64,000 nt of DNA from Hymenobacter negativus (lineage in GTDB: Bacteria > Bacteroidota > Bacteroidia > Cytophagales > Hymenobacteraceae). The stretch spans positions 124,001-188,000 of the forward strand of contig NZ_JAEDAE010000002.1 of NCBI RefSeq assembly GCF_016056375.1. Reading direction: 5' to 3'. The notes under the pieces were generated by a model, which saw only the letters and a list, made by a program, of their open reading frames with translations, did not search any database and was not told the DNA's origin. Position numbers and translations under genes: made by a program. Of the stretch, positions 37,101 through 44,897 are shown in pieces. The first letter of the stretch is position 1. Each line of letters starts with the position of its first letter.

Positions 37101-39678
37101 TGGGCTTGCCGCCCGGCGTGAGGGCCAGCAGCTTCACCGTGAGGGCCTGCTTGGTGCTGATGAGGTCGGGCAGGTTGCCGATGCCGAACATGGTGGCCTG
37201 CGTCTGCACGTCGAAGGTGGCGAGGCGGTTTACGGGCCGGCCGGTTTCGTCGAACACCGTGGCGAAGGCCACGCCTTCCAGCGTGCCGAGGTCGCGATAA
37301 TCGGGCACCGAATAGGTGGCGGTGCCCAGGCCGGCGGCGTCGGTGGTGCCTTCGCGCACGGTTTTTTCGAAGCGCGAGGTGAGGGCGCTTTCGCTGGCTT
37401 CGCCGTCGTCGTTGGTGGCGCGGCGCTTTTCGCCGCTGTTGATGGTGAAGTTATAGTCGGGGTATTTCGGGGCCGAAAACGCCTTCTGCTTCAGCGAGAA
37501 TTCGACCTCAAACTTGCGGTCGGCGGCGGGCGGGCCAAACAGGTTCACGGCCGTGATGCGGGCCGTCACGTCCTGGCCCGGCTTGAGCACCGTGGGAGCG
37601 GCGGTCACCGTCACCTTCATGCGGTCGGGGATGAATTCCTCGACGCTGATTTGGCGCGAAGTCAGCAGCACGTCGTTGCCGGTCAGCACCTCCATGGTAT
37701 AGAGGCCCGTCATGATGGTGGGCGGCAGAATGAAACGGCTTTCGAAGCTGCCCGCCGCGCTTAGCTTCTGCTGCAGGCTGCTGTATTCCTTGCCGCTGGG
37801 CAGCAGCAGACGGATTTTGAGGGGCAGGCCGGCGGCCGGCGTTTTCCAGTCTTCGGTGCGGATGACGGTGTTGGTGCGCACCGTGTCGCCGGGCCGGTAC
37901 AGGTTGCGGTCGCCGTACAGAAACGCCTGGTAATGCGCCGCGTTCGAGGTCAGCCCGCCCACCTCAAAGCGCGAGGTTTCAACCCGGCTTCTGGTCAAAT
38001 CCAGAAAGGAAAAGTCGGCCTCCTTCGTAGCCGTAATCATGCCCAGCGTGAAGCGCTTCATGCTGGCCGCCGAGTCGAACTGCGCCACGCCCGATTTGTC
38101 GGTCGTGGTCGTGCCAATTACCTGGTTGTTCGAGCTCACGAGGTTCACCGTTACGCCGCTCAACGGCTCGGCCGTGCGGATGGAATTGGCAAACACCGTG
38201 GTGCCGCCCGTCGCGCCCTGCTTCACGATGAGGCCGAGGTCCGTCACGGCCACCAGCTTGCTCACTTGCAGCCACTGCCGCTCCGTATCCTGCACCCGAA
38301 TGACGTATAGTCCCTTCAGCGGCCCCTGAAACTCCAGGTCTTTCAGGTTGAGATTGAGCAGACGCAACCCGCCTTCCTTGGGCAGCCCATCCACCGAAAT
38401 GGTGCGCTCCGACAGCACGTTGCCGATGTTCTCGGTGTCGTAATACTGGAAGCTGCGGTCGATGTAGTCGCCGTTTTCGTCGGTGTTCGATTCGCGGGGC
38501 TCGTCCTCGTCGTATTCGGGGTAGCCGTACTGCTTTTCGCCGCGCAGCAGTTGCTGAATGTTGTTGGCGTACACCTTGGCAATGGTCACCTTCACCTTAG
38601 CCACTTCGTTGATGCGCAGGCCCAGGTTGCGGTTTCCCAGCGCATCCAGGTACATGGCCTTGTCGGTGCTGGTGAAATCCAGACTCGGCCGCTCGTCGCC
38701 AAACGAAACCGCCTGCGTAAACGCCTCGCCCAGCGTGCCACCCAGCAGCCCGCGCGTGCCTGCCGCCAGCGAAACCTGGTAGGTTTTGCCCACCTCAAAC
38801 CCGCCGCGCAGCGCAAAGCCGCTTTCCAGCGCCTCCACCGAAAACGCCACCGCCGGCTTCACCGTGAGGTTGGGCTGCACGTCGGTGGCGCTCACGGGCT
38901 GGTTGAGCAGCAGCGTCACCACCGGTTGGCCGTTGAGCAGGGAGCCGGTGAGCTCGCGCACTTCCAGCGTGCTTTGGTCGGGGATTTCGGCCTGGGCCGA
39001 GAGGGCTTTGTCGGTGGCTTTGGTGCCGGCCGCCGGGCGCAGGCCGGGCGCAATGTCAATCTGCACGGGCGTGCCCGGTTGCACGTCCTGCATAAATGTC
39101 ACGGCCACCAGCGCATCCGGTTCAGCCGAATTTACTTCCACGGCCACGGGCTTGCCGTTTTGCGTCACCTTCAGGCGCGACTTCACATCGGAAGGCCGCA
39201 CTGGGTAATTAAAAACCAGATTGGCGCGCAGTTCCGCCGTGCCCGCCGCCCGCTTCGAGCTGCCGTAGAACACCTGCGGCGCGGCCATATTCAAATACGG
39301 CGTGTGGAATTTGGGACGGTTCAGCGCCAGCTTCTGCTTGTCGCTGGGCAGCGTTTCGGGTCGCAGACTGGCCGAAAAAACGGTGCTGGGCCGGAAGGGC
39401 TCTAGCGGCGAGAAAGTCAATTCCCGGTCGCCGGTCCACTTGAACTTGCCGCGGATGTTGGGCGAAAACGTGACGTATCGCGTGGTATCCCAGCGGTTCT
39501 GCCGGGCCTCGTCCACCACCTTTTCATCGAAGGTGAACACGAGGTTGGAGTAGGGGTCGATTTCGTCGCCGTCGGTCTGGGCCGTTTCGGCGGCCTGCTC
39601 CTGGGCGGTTTTTTTCGAGCACGAGGCAGCCGCCAGCAGCATCAGCAGCAGGGGCAAAAAGCGGTAACGGGCCAGCAT
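34183..39678 (-). CDS. Alpha-2-macroglobulin family lipoprotein (YfhM-like)
   Basis: A 1,831-residue periplasmic protease trap. It has a lipoprotein signal with lipobox LAAASC (C20), followed by repeated macroglobulin beta-domains, a bait-like region, and the thioester motif in YPYGCLEQ (Cys1366) followed by the helical toroid domain (YYADLAATLQ, QLYNGSLSYWPGGDYDNWW). The CLEQ thioester marks it as the YfhM type, not the thioester-less YfaS type. It would covalently trap invading proteases, while PbpC, encoded downstream, repairs peptidoglycan. It is longer than E. coli YfhM (about 1,650). Its TAG stop is provided by the adjoining REP, so the original C-terminus may have been altered slightly. 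Confidence 0.94.
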   Translation of the reverse strand: MLARYRFLPLLLMLLAAASCSKKTAQEQAAETAQTDGDEIDPYSNLVFTFDEKVVDEARQNRWDTTRYVTFSPNIRGKFKWTGDRELTFSPLEPFRPSTVFSASLRPETLPSDKQKLALNRPKFHTPYLNMAAPQVFYGSSKRAAGTAELRANLVFNYPVRPSDVKSRLKVTQNGKPVAVEVNSAEPDALVAVTFMQDVQPGTPVQIDIAPGLRPAAGTKATDKALSAQAEIPDQSTLEVRELTGSLLNGQPVVTLLLNQPVSATDVQPNLTVKPAVAFSVEALESGFALRGGFEVGKTYQVSLAAGTRGLLGGTLGEAFTQAVSFGDERPSLDFTSTDKAMYLDALGNRNLGLRINEVAKVKVTIAKVYANNIQQLLRGEKQYGYPEYDEDEPRESNTDENGDYIDRSFQYYDTENIGNVLSERTISVDGLPKEGGLRLLNLNLKDLEFQGPLKGLYVIRVQDTERQWLQVSKLVAVTDLGLIVKQGATGGTTVFANSIRTAEPLSGVTVNLVSSNNQVIGTTTTDKSGVAQFDSAASMKRFTLGMITATKEADFSFLDLTRSRVETSRFEVGGLTSNAAHYQAFLYGDRNLYRPGDTVRTNTVIRTEDWKTPAAGLPLKIRLLLPSGKEYSSLQQKLSAAGSFESRFILPPTIMTGLYTMEVLTGNDVLLTSRQISVEEFIPDRMKVTVTAAPTVLKPGQDVTARITAVNLFGPPAADRKFEVEFSLKQKAFSAPKYPDYNFTINSGEKRRATNDDGEASESALTSRFEKTVREGTTDAAGLGTATYSVPDYRDLGTLEGVAFATVFDETGRPVNRLATFDVQTQATMFGIGNLPDLISTKQALTVKLLALTPGGKPTSAPAEIKVVRKLWETVLERQGGRYVYNSQQRDQTILSQSRTVGAETSFSFTPVYSGEYEVRISRPGATSYVTQQFYAYGYGDTQANSFEVNNEGEVTIEADKPKYEPGEKANLLLKSPFAGRILVTVERANVLDHFYVSTDGKAAEVKIPIKAEHVPNVYVTATAVRAHTAQDRLPLTVARGFLPLTVEKADSRLAVAIAAPAASRSQTWQTVEVTTAPRAQLTLAVVDEGILQLKNYQTPDPHAYFYQKRALEVSAFDVYPFLLPELGTSSSGGDAADMRRRTNPVPNRRVKLVSKWSGVLTADGDGKVRYRVRVPQFSGALRIMAVAYKDDAFGSAEATMKVADPVVISTALPRFMSPGDTIDVPVTLTNTTSKNTTGVAGLAVSGQLRLLGAASQNITLPPNAERRVMFQVLAPAGIGESRLVTSVTAMGEKFTEIIDLPVRPAASLEKRTGSGVVAGGATLPLNLKTDFLPSSLTSRLVVSRSPLTEFSKDLRYLLQYPYGCLEQTVSAAFPQLYYADLAATLQQKSGAGPKAQRYNPNYHVQEAIRKIESMQLYNGSLSYWPGGDYDNWWATAYAAHFLQEAQQAGFAVNKSVLDKVLKYLAFRLKKRETEPYQYFDVSNIARQRTIASKEIAYSLYVLALAGRQDPVAMNYYRANRPLLAEDSKFLLACTQSLLGNQRAFRELLPTKFGGERAARRALDGSFYSPIRDEGLILNVLVSTDPNNPQIPGIARQLSRQMKQAPWLSTQESVFALLAFGKIARQNVKSTATATLTIDGKPAGNFDGKDLTLRNVANRNVSIRTAGKGSLYYFWETEGISASGQVREEDSFLKVRRQFLTRDGAPLGAPTFRQNDLVVVKISIESGDAAGEIKNVAITDLLPAGLEIENPRIGALRELAWAKDASTPDYLDVRDDRINMFTTATGTPKHFYYLCRAVSKGTFKLGPVNADAMYNAEYHSYNGAGVVRVR

Positions 39679-39782
39679 GGGAGAGGGGAGGGGGGAAAGC
39701 CGGGCGGAAGGTAGGCAGAAGCCCGGATTCTATTGCAACGCGCAAAGCGGCACCGTATTGGATGAAGAACCTTGCGCCGCTA

Positions 39783-40367
39783 TCATTTGCGAAGAATGGA
39801 ATGCCGAGCTATGTAATCCTGCAATTCTGCAACGCTTTTGCCCTCCAGCTTCAACAAGGCCACGTATGGGTCGCCGGCTAATTGTAACAAATTGGCAAAC
39901 GCGGGCTCCGTTTTTAGACCCTGTTTTTTCAGCCGTCGCACCGCCTGCCGCCACGCTTCGCCACCGGCCTGTAAAACTGCCGCTTCTACCAGCAGGTGCC
40001 GAAAGCCATTCTGCTGCGCAACAGGCACCGCCTGCCCAAACACTTCAACTTCCATTCCCCGGTATCGGAAGCTGCTCACGGTAGAAGCTTGACCTCCAAT
40101 TGGCTGCTGAGTAAGCCGGAAGTCAGGCCTGTGGCCGTAGTGCCGTTGCAGCAGCTCGCCGAAGCGTGGCGCGTCGGCCGGGGCCACCTCGCATAGCACG
40201 TCCAAATCACTCCCGGGAATGTCGATATCAAGCGGAATGGTGCCGGCCAGCACCGGCTTGAATTCAGCCAGAATGGTCCACAAATTCAGCGCCGCCAGGA
40301 TGGCGTAGGCCCGTTGCTGCCGACGGTTGCCGTGTTGAAGGTAGCGCAGGTCGGTCCATTTTTCCAT
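39783..40367 (-). CDS. DUF4269 nucleotidyltransferase-like protein
   Basis: A 194-residue cytoplasmic protein that I recognise as DUF4269. It has the opening EKWTDLRYLQHGNRRQQRAYAIL, and GTIPLDIDIPGSDLDVLCEV carries a DxD pair in a nucleotidyltransferase-like setting. The later LVEAAVLQAGGEAWRQAVRRLKKQGLKTEPAFA block is also family-typical. The molecular function is not established. The start at 40367 (MEKW) is preferred, because the longer frame runs into the REP at 40383. It is separated from the upstream HAD gene by a REP pair. Confidence 0.82.
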   Translation of the reverse strand: MEKWTDLRYLQHGNRRQQRAYAILAALNLWTILAEFKPVLAGTIPLDIDIPGSDLDVLCEVAPADAPRFGELLQRHYGHRPDFRLTQQPIGGQASTVSSFRYRGMEVEVFGQAVPVAQQNGFRHLLVEAAVLQAGGEAWRQAVRRLKKQGLKTEPAFANLLQLAGDPYVALLKLEGKSVAELQDYIARHSILRK

Positions 40368-40382
40368 TGCGCAACAAGAGTT

Positions 40383-40468
40383 GTAGAGACGCGACACTTC
40401 GCGTCTCCGCATTGAGCGATGACGCCGGAACCGTGCGAACGCCGAGACGCGAAGTGCCGCGTCTCTAC
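40383..40468. repeat. Family-2 (GTAG) REP pair between HAD and DUF4269 genes
   Basis: Plus unit: GTAG 40383-40386, palindrome AGACGCGACACTTCGCGTCT (40387-40406). Minus unit: palindrome 40445-40464 with GTAG at 40468-40465. The inner stem differs from the RAYT-flanking copies (GCGA...TCGC in place of GCAA...TTGC), showing compensated change. It lies in the gap just after the HAD stop and before the DUF4269 start. Confidence 0.88.
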
Positions 40469-40471
40469 AAG

Positions 40472-41167
40472 TTAACGAACCAAATCAAGCACTTCGCGCA
40501 GCCGTTCCACAATTCGGAACTCCACGCCCGCCAGCAGCTCGGCCGGCACGTGCTCGTGAATCCAGTTGGCGTGGTAGGGCACGTGAATGGCCAAAAAACC
40601 CAGCTTTGCCACCGGCAGAATATCGGATTTCAGCGAGTTGCCAATCATCACGAAATTATCGGATGTAACTCCGAGGCGGGCGAAGAGGCGGCGGTAGGTG
40701 GGCTCGTCCTTTTCGCTCACAATTTCGACGTAGTCGAAAAAGTCGCCCAGACCGGAGCGAGCTATTTTGCTTTCCTGGTCGAACAAGTCGCCTTTGGTGA
40801 GGAGAATCAGCTTGTGGCCGCGCTCCTTCAGCTCCGTCAGCACCTCCACCACATCGGGCAGCGGCTCGATGGCGAAGCGAAGCAAATCCTTACCCAAATC
40901 CAGAATCCGCTGGATTTCGGCCCCTACCACCGCGCCGCCCGAGAGCTGAATGGTGGTCTCAATCATCGAGAGCATAAACGACTTGGCGCCGTAGCCGAAT
41001 AGCTGCATATTGGCCCGCTGCACGTCGTACAGCCGCGCATTGATGGTGGCGTGGTCGGCATACGGTGCCAGAATCTGGAGCAGCTGCGCCTCGACGTGGT
41101 CGAAGTGCGGCTGATTGGGCCAGAGGGTGTCGTCGGCGTCGAAGGCGATGAAGGTTTGCGTGGGCAT
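40472..41167 (-). CDS. HAD-superfamily hydrolase
   Basis: A 231-residue HAD phosphatase-like enzyme. Motif I is AFDADDTLW (D10 nucleophile, D12), motif II is the ILLTKGD Thr, and motif III/IV appears as SEKDEP followed by VMIGNSLKSDILPA-like VMIGNSLKSDILPV. A helical cap lies between motif I and II. It resembles YjjG/phosphoglycolate-phosphatase-type HADs; the substrate is unknown. It is divergent from the CAT-like gene, and the two -7 boxes are fused in an 18-base sequence at 41193-41210. Confidence 0.87.
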   Translation of the reverse strand: MPTQTFIAFDADDTLWPNQPHFDHVEAQLLQILAPYADHATINARLYDVQRANMQLFGYGAKSFMLSMIETTIQLSGGAVVGAEIQRILDLGKDLLRFAIEPLPDVVEVLTELKERGHKLILLTKGDLFDQESKIARSGLGDFFDYVEIVSEKDEPTYRRLFARLGVTSDNFVMIGNSLKSDILPVAKLGFLAIHVPYHANWIHEHVPAELLAGVEFRIVERLREVLDLVR

Positions 41168-41192
41168 GGGGCAAGAGCGAAGTCGAACGCCG

Positions 41193-41210
41193 CAAAGCTA
41201 CCGACCTTTG
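41193..41210. promoter_or_regulatory. Fused divergent -7 boxes (HAD gene and CAT-like gene)
   Basis: The 18-base sequence CAAAGCTACCGACCTTTG contains TAGCTTTG on the minus strand, an exact TAnnTTTG box serving the HAD gene (start 41167). On the plus strand it contains GACCTTTG, 6 bases before the ATG at 41217 of the CAT-like gene. Only two bases separate the two octamers. Confidence 0.5.
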
Positions 41211-41216
41211 CCCACC

Positions 41217-41843
41217 ATGAAGCACCTGATTGACCTCGAAACCTGGCCCCGCCGCGAGCATTTTGCCTTCTTCTCGGCCTTTGAAGAACCCTTCTTCGGC
41301 CTCACGGCCAACGTGGACTGCACCAACGCCCAGGCCGAAGCCAAGCGGCTGGGGGTGTCATTTTTCCTCTACTACCTCTACCATGCCCTGGAGGCCGCCA
41401 ACGAAGTCGAAGCCTTCCGTTACCGCATCGAAAACGGCCATGTGTACCTCTACGACCGCATTCACGCCTCCGCCACCCTCGGCCGGCCCGACCACACCTT
41501 CGCCTTCTCCTTCATCGAGCAGAGCAACACGCTAGCCGATTTCATCGCTGCCGCCGAGGCCGAAATCGCGGCCGTGCAGGCCAGTACCGGCCTACGCCTG
41601 AGCGATGCCACCGCCCGGCCCGATGTGGTGCACTGCTCGGCCTTGCCGTGGGTGCGCTTCACGGCACTCTCGCACGCCCGCAGCTTCTCGCACCCAGACA
41701 GCTGCCCCAAAATCTCCTTCGGCCAGGTTTTCAGCGAAGGCGCTACCCGGCAAATGCCCGTGTCGGTCAACCTGCACCACGGCCTCGGCGACGGCTACCA
41801 CGCCGGGCTGTTTCTGGCCGCGTTTCAACGGCGACTGGGGTAG
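41217..41843 (+). CDS. Chloramphenicol acetyltransferase-like protein
   Basis: A 208-residue type A CAT family protein. The catalytic signature HHxxxDG is present as LHHGLGDG (H187, H188 catalytic, D192). The N-terminal WPRREHFAFF and the SFGQVFSEG segment, where CATs have their ISFGK/ISLGK-type block, also fit. CATs transfer acetyl from CoA to the 3-hydroxyl of chloramphenicol, but chromosomal homologues without mobility signals may have other substrates. Nothing nearby suggests a resistance cassette. The short gap between -7 box and ATG predicts a leaderless mRNA. It ends at a bidirectional terminator. Confidence 0.85.
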   Translation: MKHLIDLETWPRREHFAFFSAFEEPFFGLTANVDCTNAQAEAKRLGVSFFLYYLYHALEAANEVEAFRYRIENGHVYLYDRIHASATLGRPDHTFAFSFIEQSNTLADFIAAAEAEIAAVQASTGLRLSDATARPDVVHCSALPWVRFTALSHARSFSHPDSCPKISFGQVFSEGATRQMPVSVNLHHGLGDGYHAGLFLAAFQRRLG

Positions 41844-41865
41844 CGAAATGTTGGAACTGCCAAAG

Positions 41866-41901
41866 AAAAAGGCCCGGGACATCATGCCCCGGGCCTTTTT
41901 T
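41866..41901. terminator. Bidirectional terminator between CAT-like and M64 peptidase genes
   Basis: GGCCCGGG with a preceding A5 run (41866-41878) pairs with CCCGGGCC followed by T6 (41888-41901) around a 9-base loop. It lies 22 bases after the CAT-like stop and 17 bases past the peptidase stop on the opposite strand. Confidence 0.85.
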
Positions 41902-41918
41902 ATTAGTTACAACCTGAG

Positions 41919-43319
41919 TTATTCTTTCACCAGCTGGCGGTTCAGCACAATGCCGTCCACGTTAATCAGCAGGGTGTAAATCCCGGCGGCGCGCAGGTTC
42001 AGCTCCTCAGGCCGCAGCGCGTACTGGTAGCGGCCCGGAGCCTGGCGGCCGTAGCGAATAGTTTTCACCACGCGCCCGGCCGCATCAAGCACCGTGAAGG
42101 CCACGGGCGCAGGGCGGGGCAGGGTGTAGCTCAGGTTCAACACCTCGCCCACGGGGTTGGGGTAGGTTTCCACCTCGTACTCGGCGGTGGTGGAGGCCAT
42201 GCTCACGCCGGTATTGGTGCGGTTGATGGTCCAGTCCACGGTGTAGGTGTGCTGGGTGAGGTGGGTGGCGCGGCGCGTGAGGGCCGTGGTGTCGACCACC
42301 GTGGCGCGCACCACGTGGGTGCCCACCGGCAGCTGGGCCAGCGTGGCGGTGGCTGTGGCGGTGTTGCGGGCAAACACGGTGCCGTCGCGGGTCCAGGTCA
42401 CGCGCAGGGTGTTGGGTGTGGGTGGCAGCAGCGTGAGGGCAAACGACAGGTTCTGCGTGGGCGCGTTGATGGCCAGCGTGGCCGGCGAATACGCTTGCAG
42501 CGGCGACACCAGCGTGTGGAATTTCTCCACAAACGCCTCGCGGCATACCGCGCAGAACGGCACGCCTAGAAACTGCATCTTGCAATTCTGGTGAGGTTTC
42601 TGCCAGCTGGGGTCGGTGGAGTAGGGGTAGATGCCGATGCTGTTGGTGCCCACCCATGGGGCCCAGCGCACGGTGGTGGGGTTGGTGGTTTGGGTCATGT
42701 TGAAGGCTTCGCGGGCGTATTGGGAGCCGGCCCAGTACTCATCGGCCAGCGCGGCCATCGAGTGGCCGATTTCGTGCACCATGATTTCGGTGGCGCTGGT
42801 ATTGGCCGAGGCCGTGGCCAGCGCCCCACCTGAGCCGCCGTACTCGGTGGAGTTCACCAGCACAAATACCTGGTCGTAGCGCGGGAAATTATTGGCCAGC
42901 ACCGTGCCCACGGCCGCGTTGGCCTGCGGCACCAGCAGGCGGTGAATGCCGCCGTAATCGAAGGTGCTGTTGAAGTAAGTGCTGGCGGAGAAGGCAGCCG
43001 TCGTGCCGCAGTCGGCGGCCGTGCGCGGGTGCGTCGAGCCGCTCTGGGCCGAGGGCACTTCAATGGCAAATACGTTGAAATAAGGCCGATATTCCAGAAA
43101 TGGCGACTGCGCAAACAGGCTGTTAATTACCGCTGTGGCCCGGGTGCGAAACAGCGCCATTTCGCTGGCCTGGTAGCCATCGGATATAAATACCAAGTTG
43201 ATGCGCTTGGCCAAAGGCCCGGTTTTCACCAGCGTATCAACCGGAAAAGTCTGGGCCCGGCTGGGCGTGGCCAGCGCGGCGCAAAGCAACAGCAGCCAGA
43301 GAGTAGCGAGTTTTTTCAT
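41919..43319 (-). CDS. Secreted M64 (IgA peptidase-like) zinc metallopeptidase with T9SS sorting domain
   Basis: A 466-residue exported peptidase. It has a signal peptide (LATLWLLLLCAALATPSRA-Q), a peptidase M64 domain (INLVFISDGYQASEM at its start), and zinc site HEIGH in MVHEIGHSMAALADEYW, where the downstream Asp-Glu is typical of M64. A linker is followed by a type A C-terminal sorting domain (YPNPVGEVLNLSYTLPRP, GIYTLLINVDG, LVKE end) of the type IX secretion system. It is therefore exported to the surface or medium. The start at 43319 is chosen over a 60-residue N-extension that lacks signal character. A lipoprotein gene lies 10 bases upstream. Confidence 0.93.
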   Translation of the reverse strand: MKKLATLWLLLLCAALATPSRAQTFPVDTLVKTGPLAKRINLVFISDGYQASEMALFRTRATAVINSLFAQSPFLEYRPYFNVFAIEVPSAQSGSTHPRTAADCGTTAAFSASTYFNSTFDYGGIHRLLVPQANAAVGTVLANNFPRYDQVFVLVNSTEYGGSGGALATASANTSATEIMVHEIGHSMAALADEYWAGSQYAREAFNMTQTTNPTTVRWAPWVGTNSIGIYPYSTDPSWQKPHQNCKMQFLGVPFCAVCREAFVEKFHTLVSPLQAYSPATLAINAPTQNLSFALTLLPPTPNTLRVTWTRDGTVFARNTATATATLAQLPVGTHVVRATVVDTTALTRRATHLTQHTYTVDWTINRTNTGVSMASTTAEYEVETYPNPVGEVLNLSYTLPRPAPVAFTVLDAAGRVVKTIRYGRQAPGRYQYALRPEELNLRAAGIYTLLINVDGIVLNRQLVKE

Positions 43320-43329
43320 GGATTCAGGG

Positions 43330-43833
43330 TTAGGATTTCGAAGGAATGGGAAATTCGGAAAGCTTGGCGGTGGTACCCGCCACCACCTCTTCCACCCGAA
43401 TGGCGGCCGTGGTGGGGCGCAGAGCCAGCCGCACAAAAAACTCGGCCGTGAGTAGCACCACCTCGCTGCGCTGGAAGGTGCGGTGGTCGTCGGCAACATG
43501 CTCCACGCTGCGACGTAGGGGGTGCGGCACCCGTACTTGGTTTAGCACCTGGCCCTGGCCATCGAGTTGGAGCACGCGCAGGAAATCGGGCGTATCGGCG
43601 TCGGCTTCCGGGATTTTGAGGTCGCCGGGAACGGCCTTGGCTTGCAGCACTTCCAGTTGCGTGCCAGCGGGCGCGGCCGTCAGCCGGCAGCTGAGGAACA
43701 GCAGGCGGGCGGTTTCCGGAGCGGCCGTGGTAGCTGCTGCCAGTGGCTGGTAGGTGGCCGCCGGGCGGCGGGCGCAACCGGCCAGACTGCTGAGTAGAAA
43801 AATCAGGAGGATAGGCTTGCAGACGGGATTCAC
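43330..43833 (-). CDS. Lipoprotein of unknown function upstream of M64 peptidase
   Basis: A 167-residue lipoprotein starting at a GTG (43833), with a hydrophobic signal (ILLIFLLSSLAGC) and lipobox LAGC. The mature part is mostly beta-predicted, with TARLLFLSCRL and RSEVVLLTAEFFVRLALRP, and matches no family I recognise. It ends 10 bases before the M64 peptidase start on the same strand, so the two are very probably cotranscribed. It may aid localisation or folding of the peptidase, which is inference from position only. Confidence 0.7.
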   Translation of the reverse strand: MNPVCKPILLIFLLSSLAGCARRPAATYQPLAAATTAAPETARLLFLSCRLTAAPAGTQLEVLQAKAVPGDLKIPEADADTPDFLRVLQLDGQGQVLNQVRVPHPLRRSVEHVADDHRTFQRSEVVLLTAEFFVRLALRPTTAAIRVEEVVAGTTAKLSEFPIPSKS

Positions 43834-43928
43834 GGGTTGAATATAGAGTTTGGTTTATAATTAATTGAGTCTGATGTAGAGTCGCCTGCCCCGAAGAAAC
43901 CTCAAAGCCTTACGTGCATCTTTGCGCC

Positions 43929-44834
43929 ATGCTTTCGCACCCGCACGAAGTCTTTCTTGAAGTGGCTCAGCGCCTGAGCTTCACCAGGGCCAGCCAGGCG
44001 CTGTTCACCAGTCAGTCGGCCGTGAGCAAGCAGGTGAAGGCGCTGGAAGAGCACTACAAAACCGGCCTTTTCGAACGCCTGGGCAGCAGCATCCAGCTCA
44101 CCCCGGCCGGCCGCAAGCTCTACGAAAAGCTGCTACAGGCCAAGCAGTTGCAACAGGAGTTGCACCAGGAAATGAGCGCGCTGAGCCCGGATTTCGCGCC
44201 CAGCCAGCATCTGCTCATCGGGGCCAGCACCACCATTTCGCTCTACGTGCTGCCGCCCGTAGTGTCGGCCTACCTGCGCCAGCACCCCAACCGCCAGCTC
44301 AGCCTCAAAAACCGTAATTCCGACAACATCCTGCGCGCTTTGCTCGACCACGAAATTGAGCTCGGCATCATCGAAGGCATCCACAAAGTGAGCCACGTGA
44401 CCTACACGCCCCTGCTCACGGATGATGTGGTGGCGGTGTGCGCCGCGGGCAATCCGCTCGCGGAGCGCACCCTTGAAGTGCGCGACCTACTCACCACGCC
44501 GCTGGCCCTGCGCGAGGCAGGCTCGGGCACGCTGGCCGTGCTCGAAGAAGCGCTGGCCCAGCACCGCATCAAGCTGGCCGCGCTGCCGGTACGCGTGCGC
44601 CTGGGCGGTACCGAGGCTCTCAAAAACTTCGTGCGCGTCGATACCTGCCTGGCCTTCCTGCCCCGGCAGGCGGTGGTGAAGGAGCTGGCTTCGGGAGAGT
44701 TTTCGGAAGTTAAAATCAACAACTTTCCACTGCAGCGCGAATTCAATTTCATTCAGCGCAAAGGCACCGAGAACAACGCACCCTACAAGGATTTTCTGCA
44801 ATTCACACGGCGCTACTATTCCGGTAAGTCATAG
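43929..44834 (+). CDS. LysR-family transcriptional regulator
   Basis: A 301-residue LysR regulator. Its N-terminal winged helix-turn-helix (FLEVAQRLSFTRASQALFTSQSAVSKQVKALEE) is followed by the linker helix and a periplasmic-binding-protein-like effector domain (HLLIGASTTISLYVLPPVV onward). The ATG at 43929 follows a CATCTTTG box by four bases, predicting a leaderless transcript; a GTG at 43914 overlaps that box and is rejected. The next gene, threonine synthase, follows 63 bases later with its own -7-like element. LysR targets are unknown; threonine synthase is a possible one. Confidence 0.9.
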   Translation: MLSHPHEVFLEVAQRLSFTRASQALFTSQSAVSKQVKALEEHYKTGLFERLGSSIQLTPAGRKLYEKLLQAKQLQQELHQEMSALSPDFAPSQHLLIGASTTISLYVLPPVVSAYLRQHPNRQLSLKNRNSDNILRALLDHEIELGIIEGIHKVSHVTYTPLLTDDVVAVCAAGNPLAERTLEVRDLLTTPLALREAGSGTLAVLEEALAQHRIKLAALPVRVRLGGTEALKNFVRVDTCLAFLPRQAVVKELASGEFSEVKINNFPLQREFNFIQRKGTENNAPYKDFLQFTRRYYSGKS

Positions 44835-44897
44835 CCTATTCCAAATACCCATCCCGTTGCGGCATACCCCAGGCAAAGCCATTCCGTACTTTGCCCC

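Noticed and set aside
35905..37764. Long 619-aa plus-strand ORF opposite the A2M gene
   Set aside because: High-GC third-position bias opens antisense frames. The A2M reading has a lipobox, domain repeats and the CLEQ thioester, while the antisense product is His/Gly/Val-rich with no motif.
41217..41843. CAT-like gene as part of a mobile resistance cassette
   Set aside because: No attC site, integrase or insertion sequence lies near it, and its base composition matches the neighbours.
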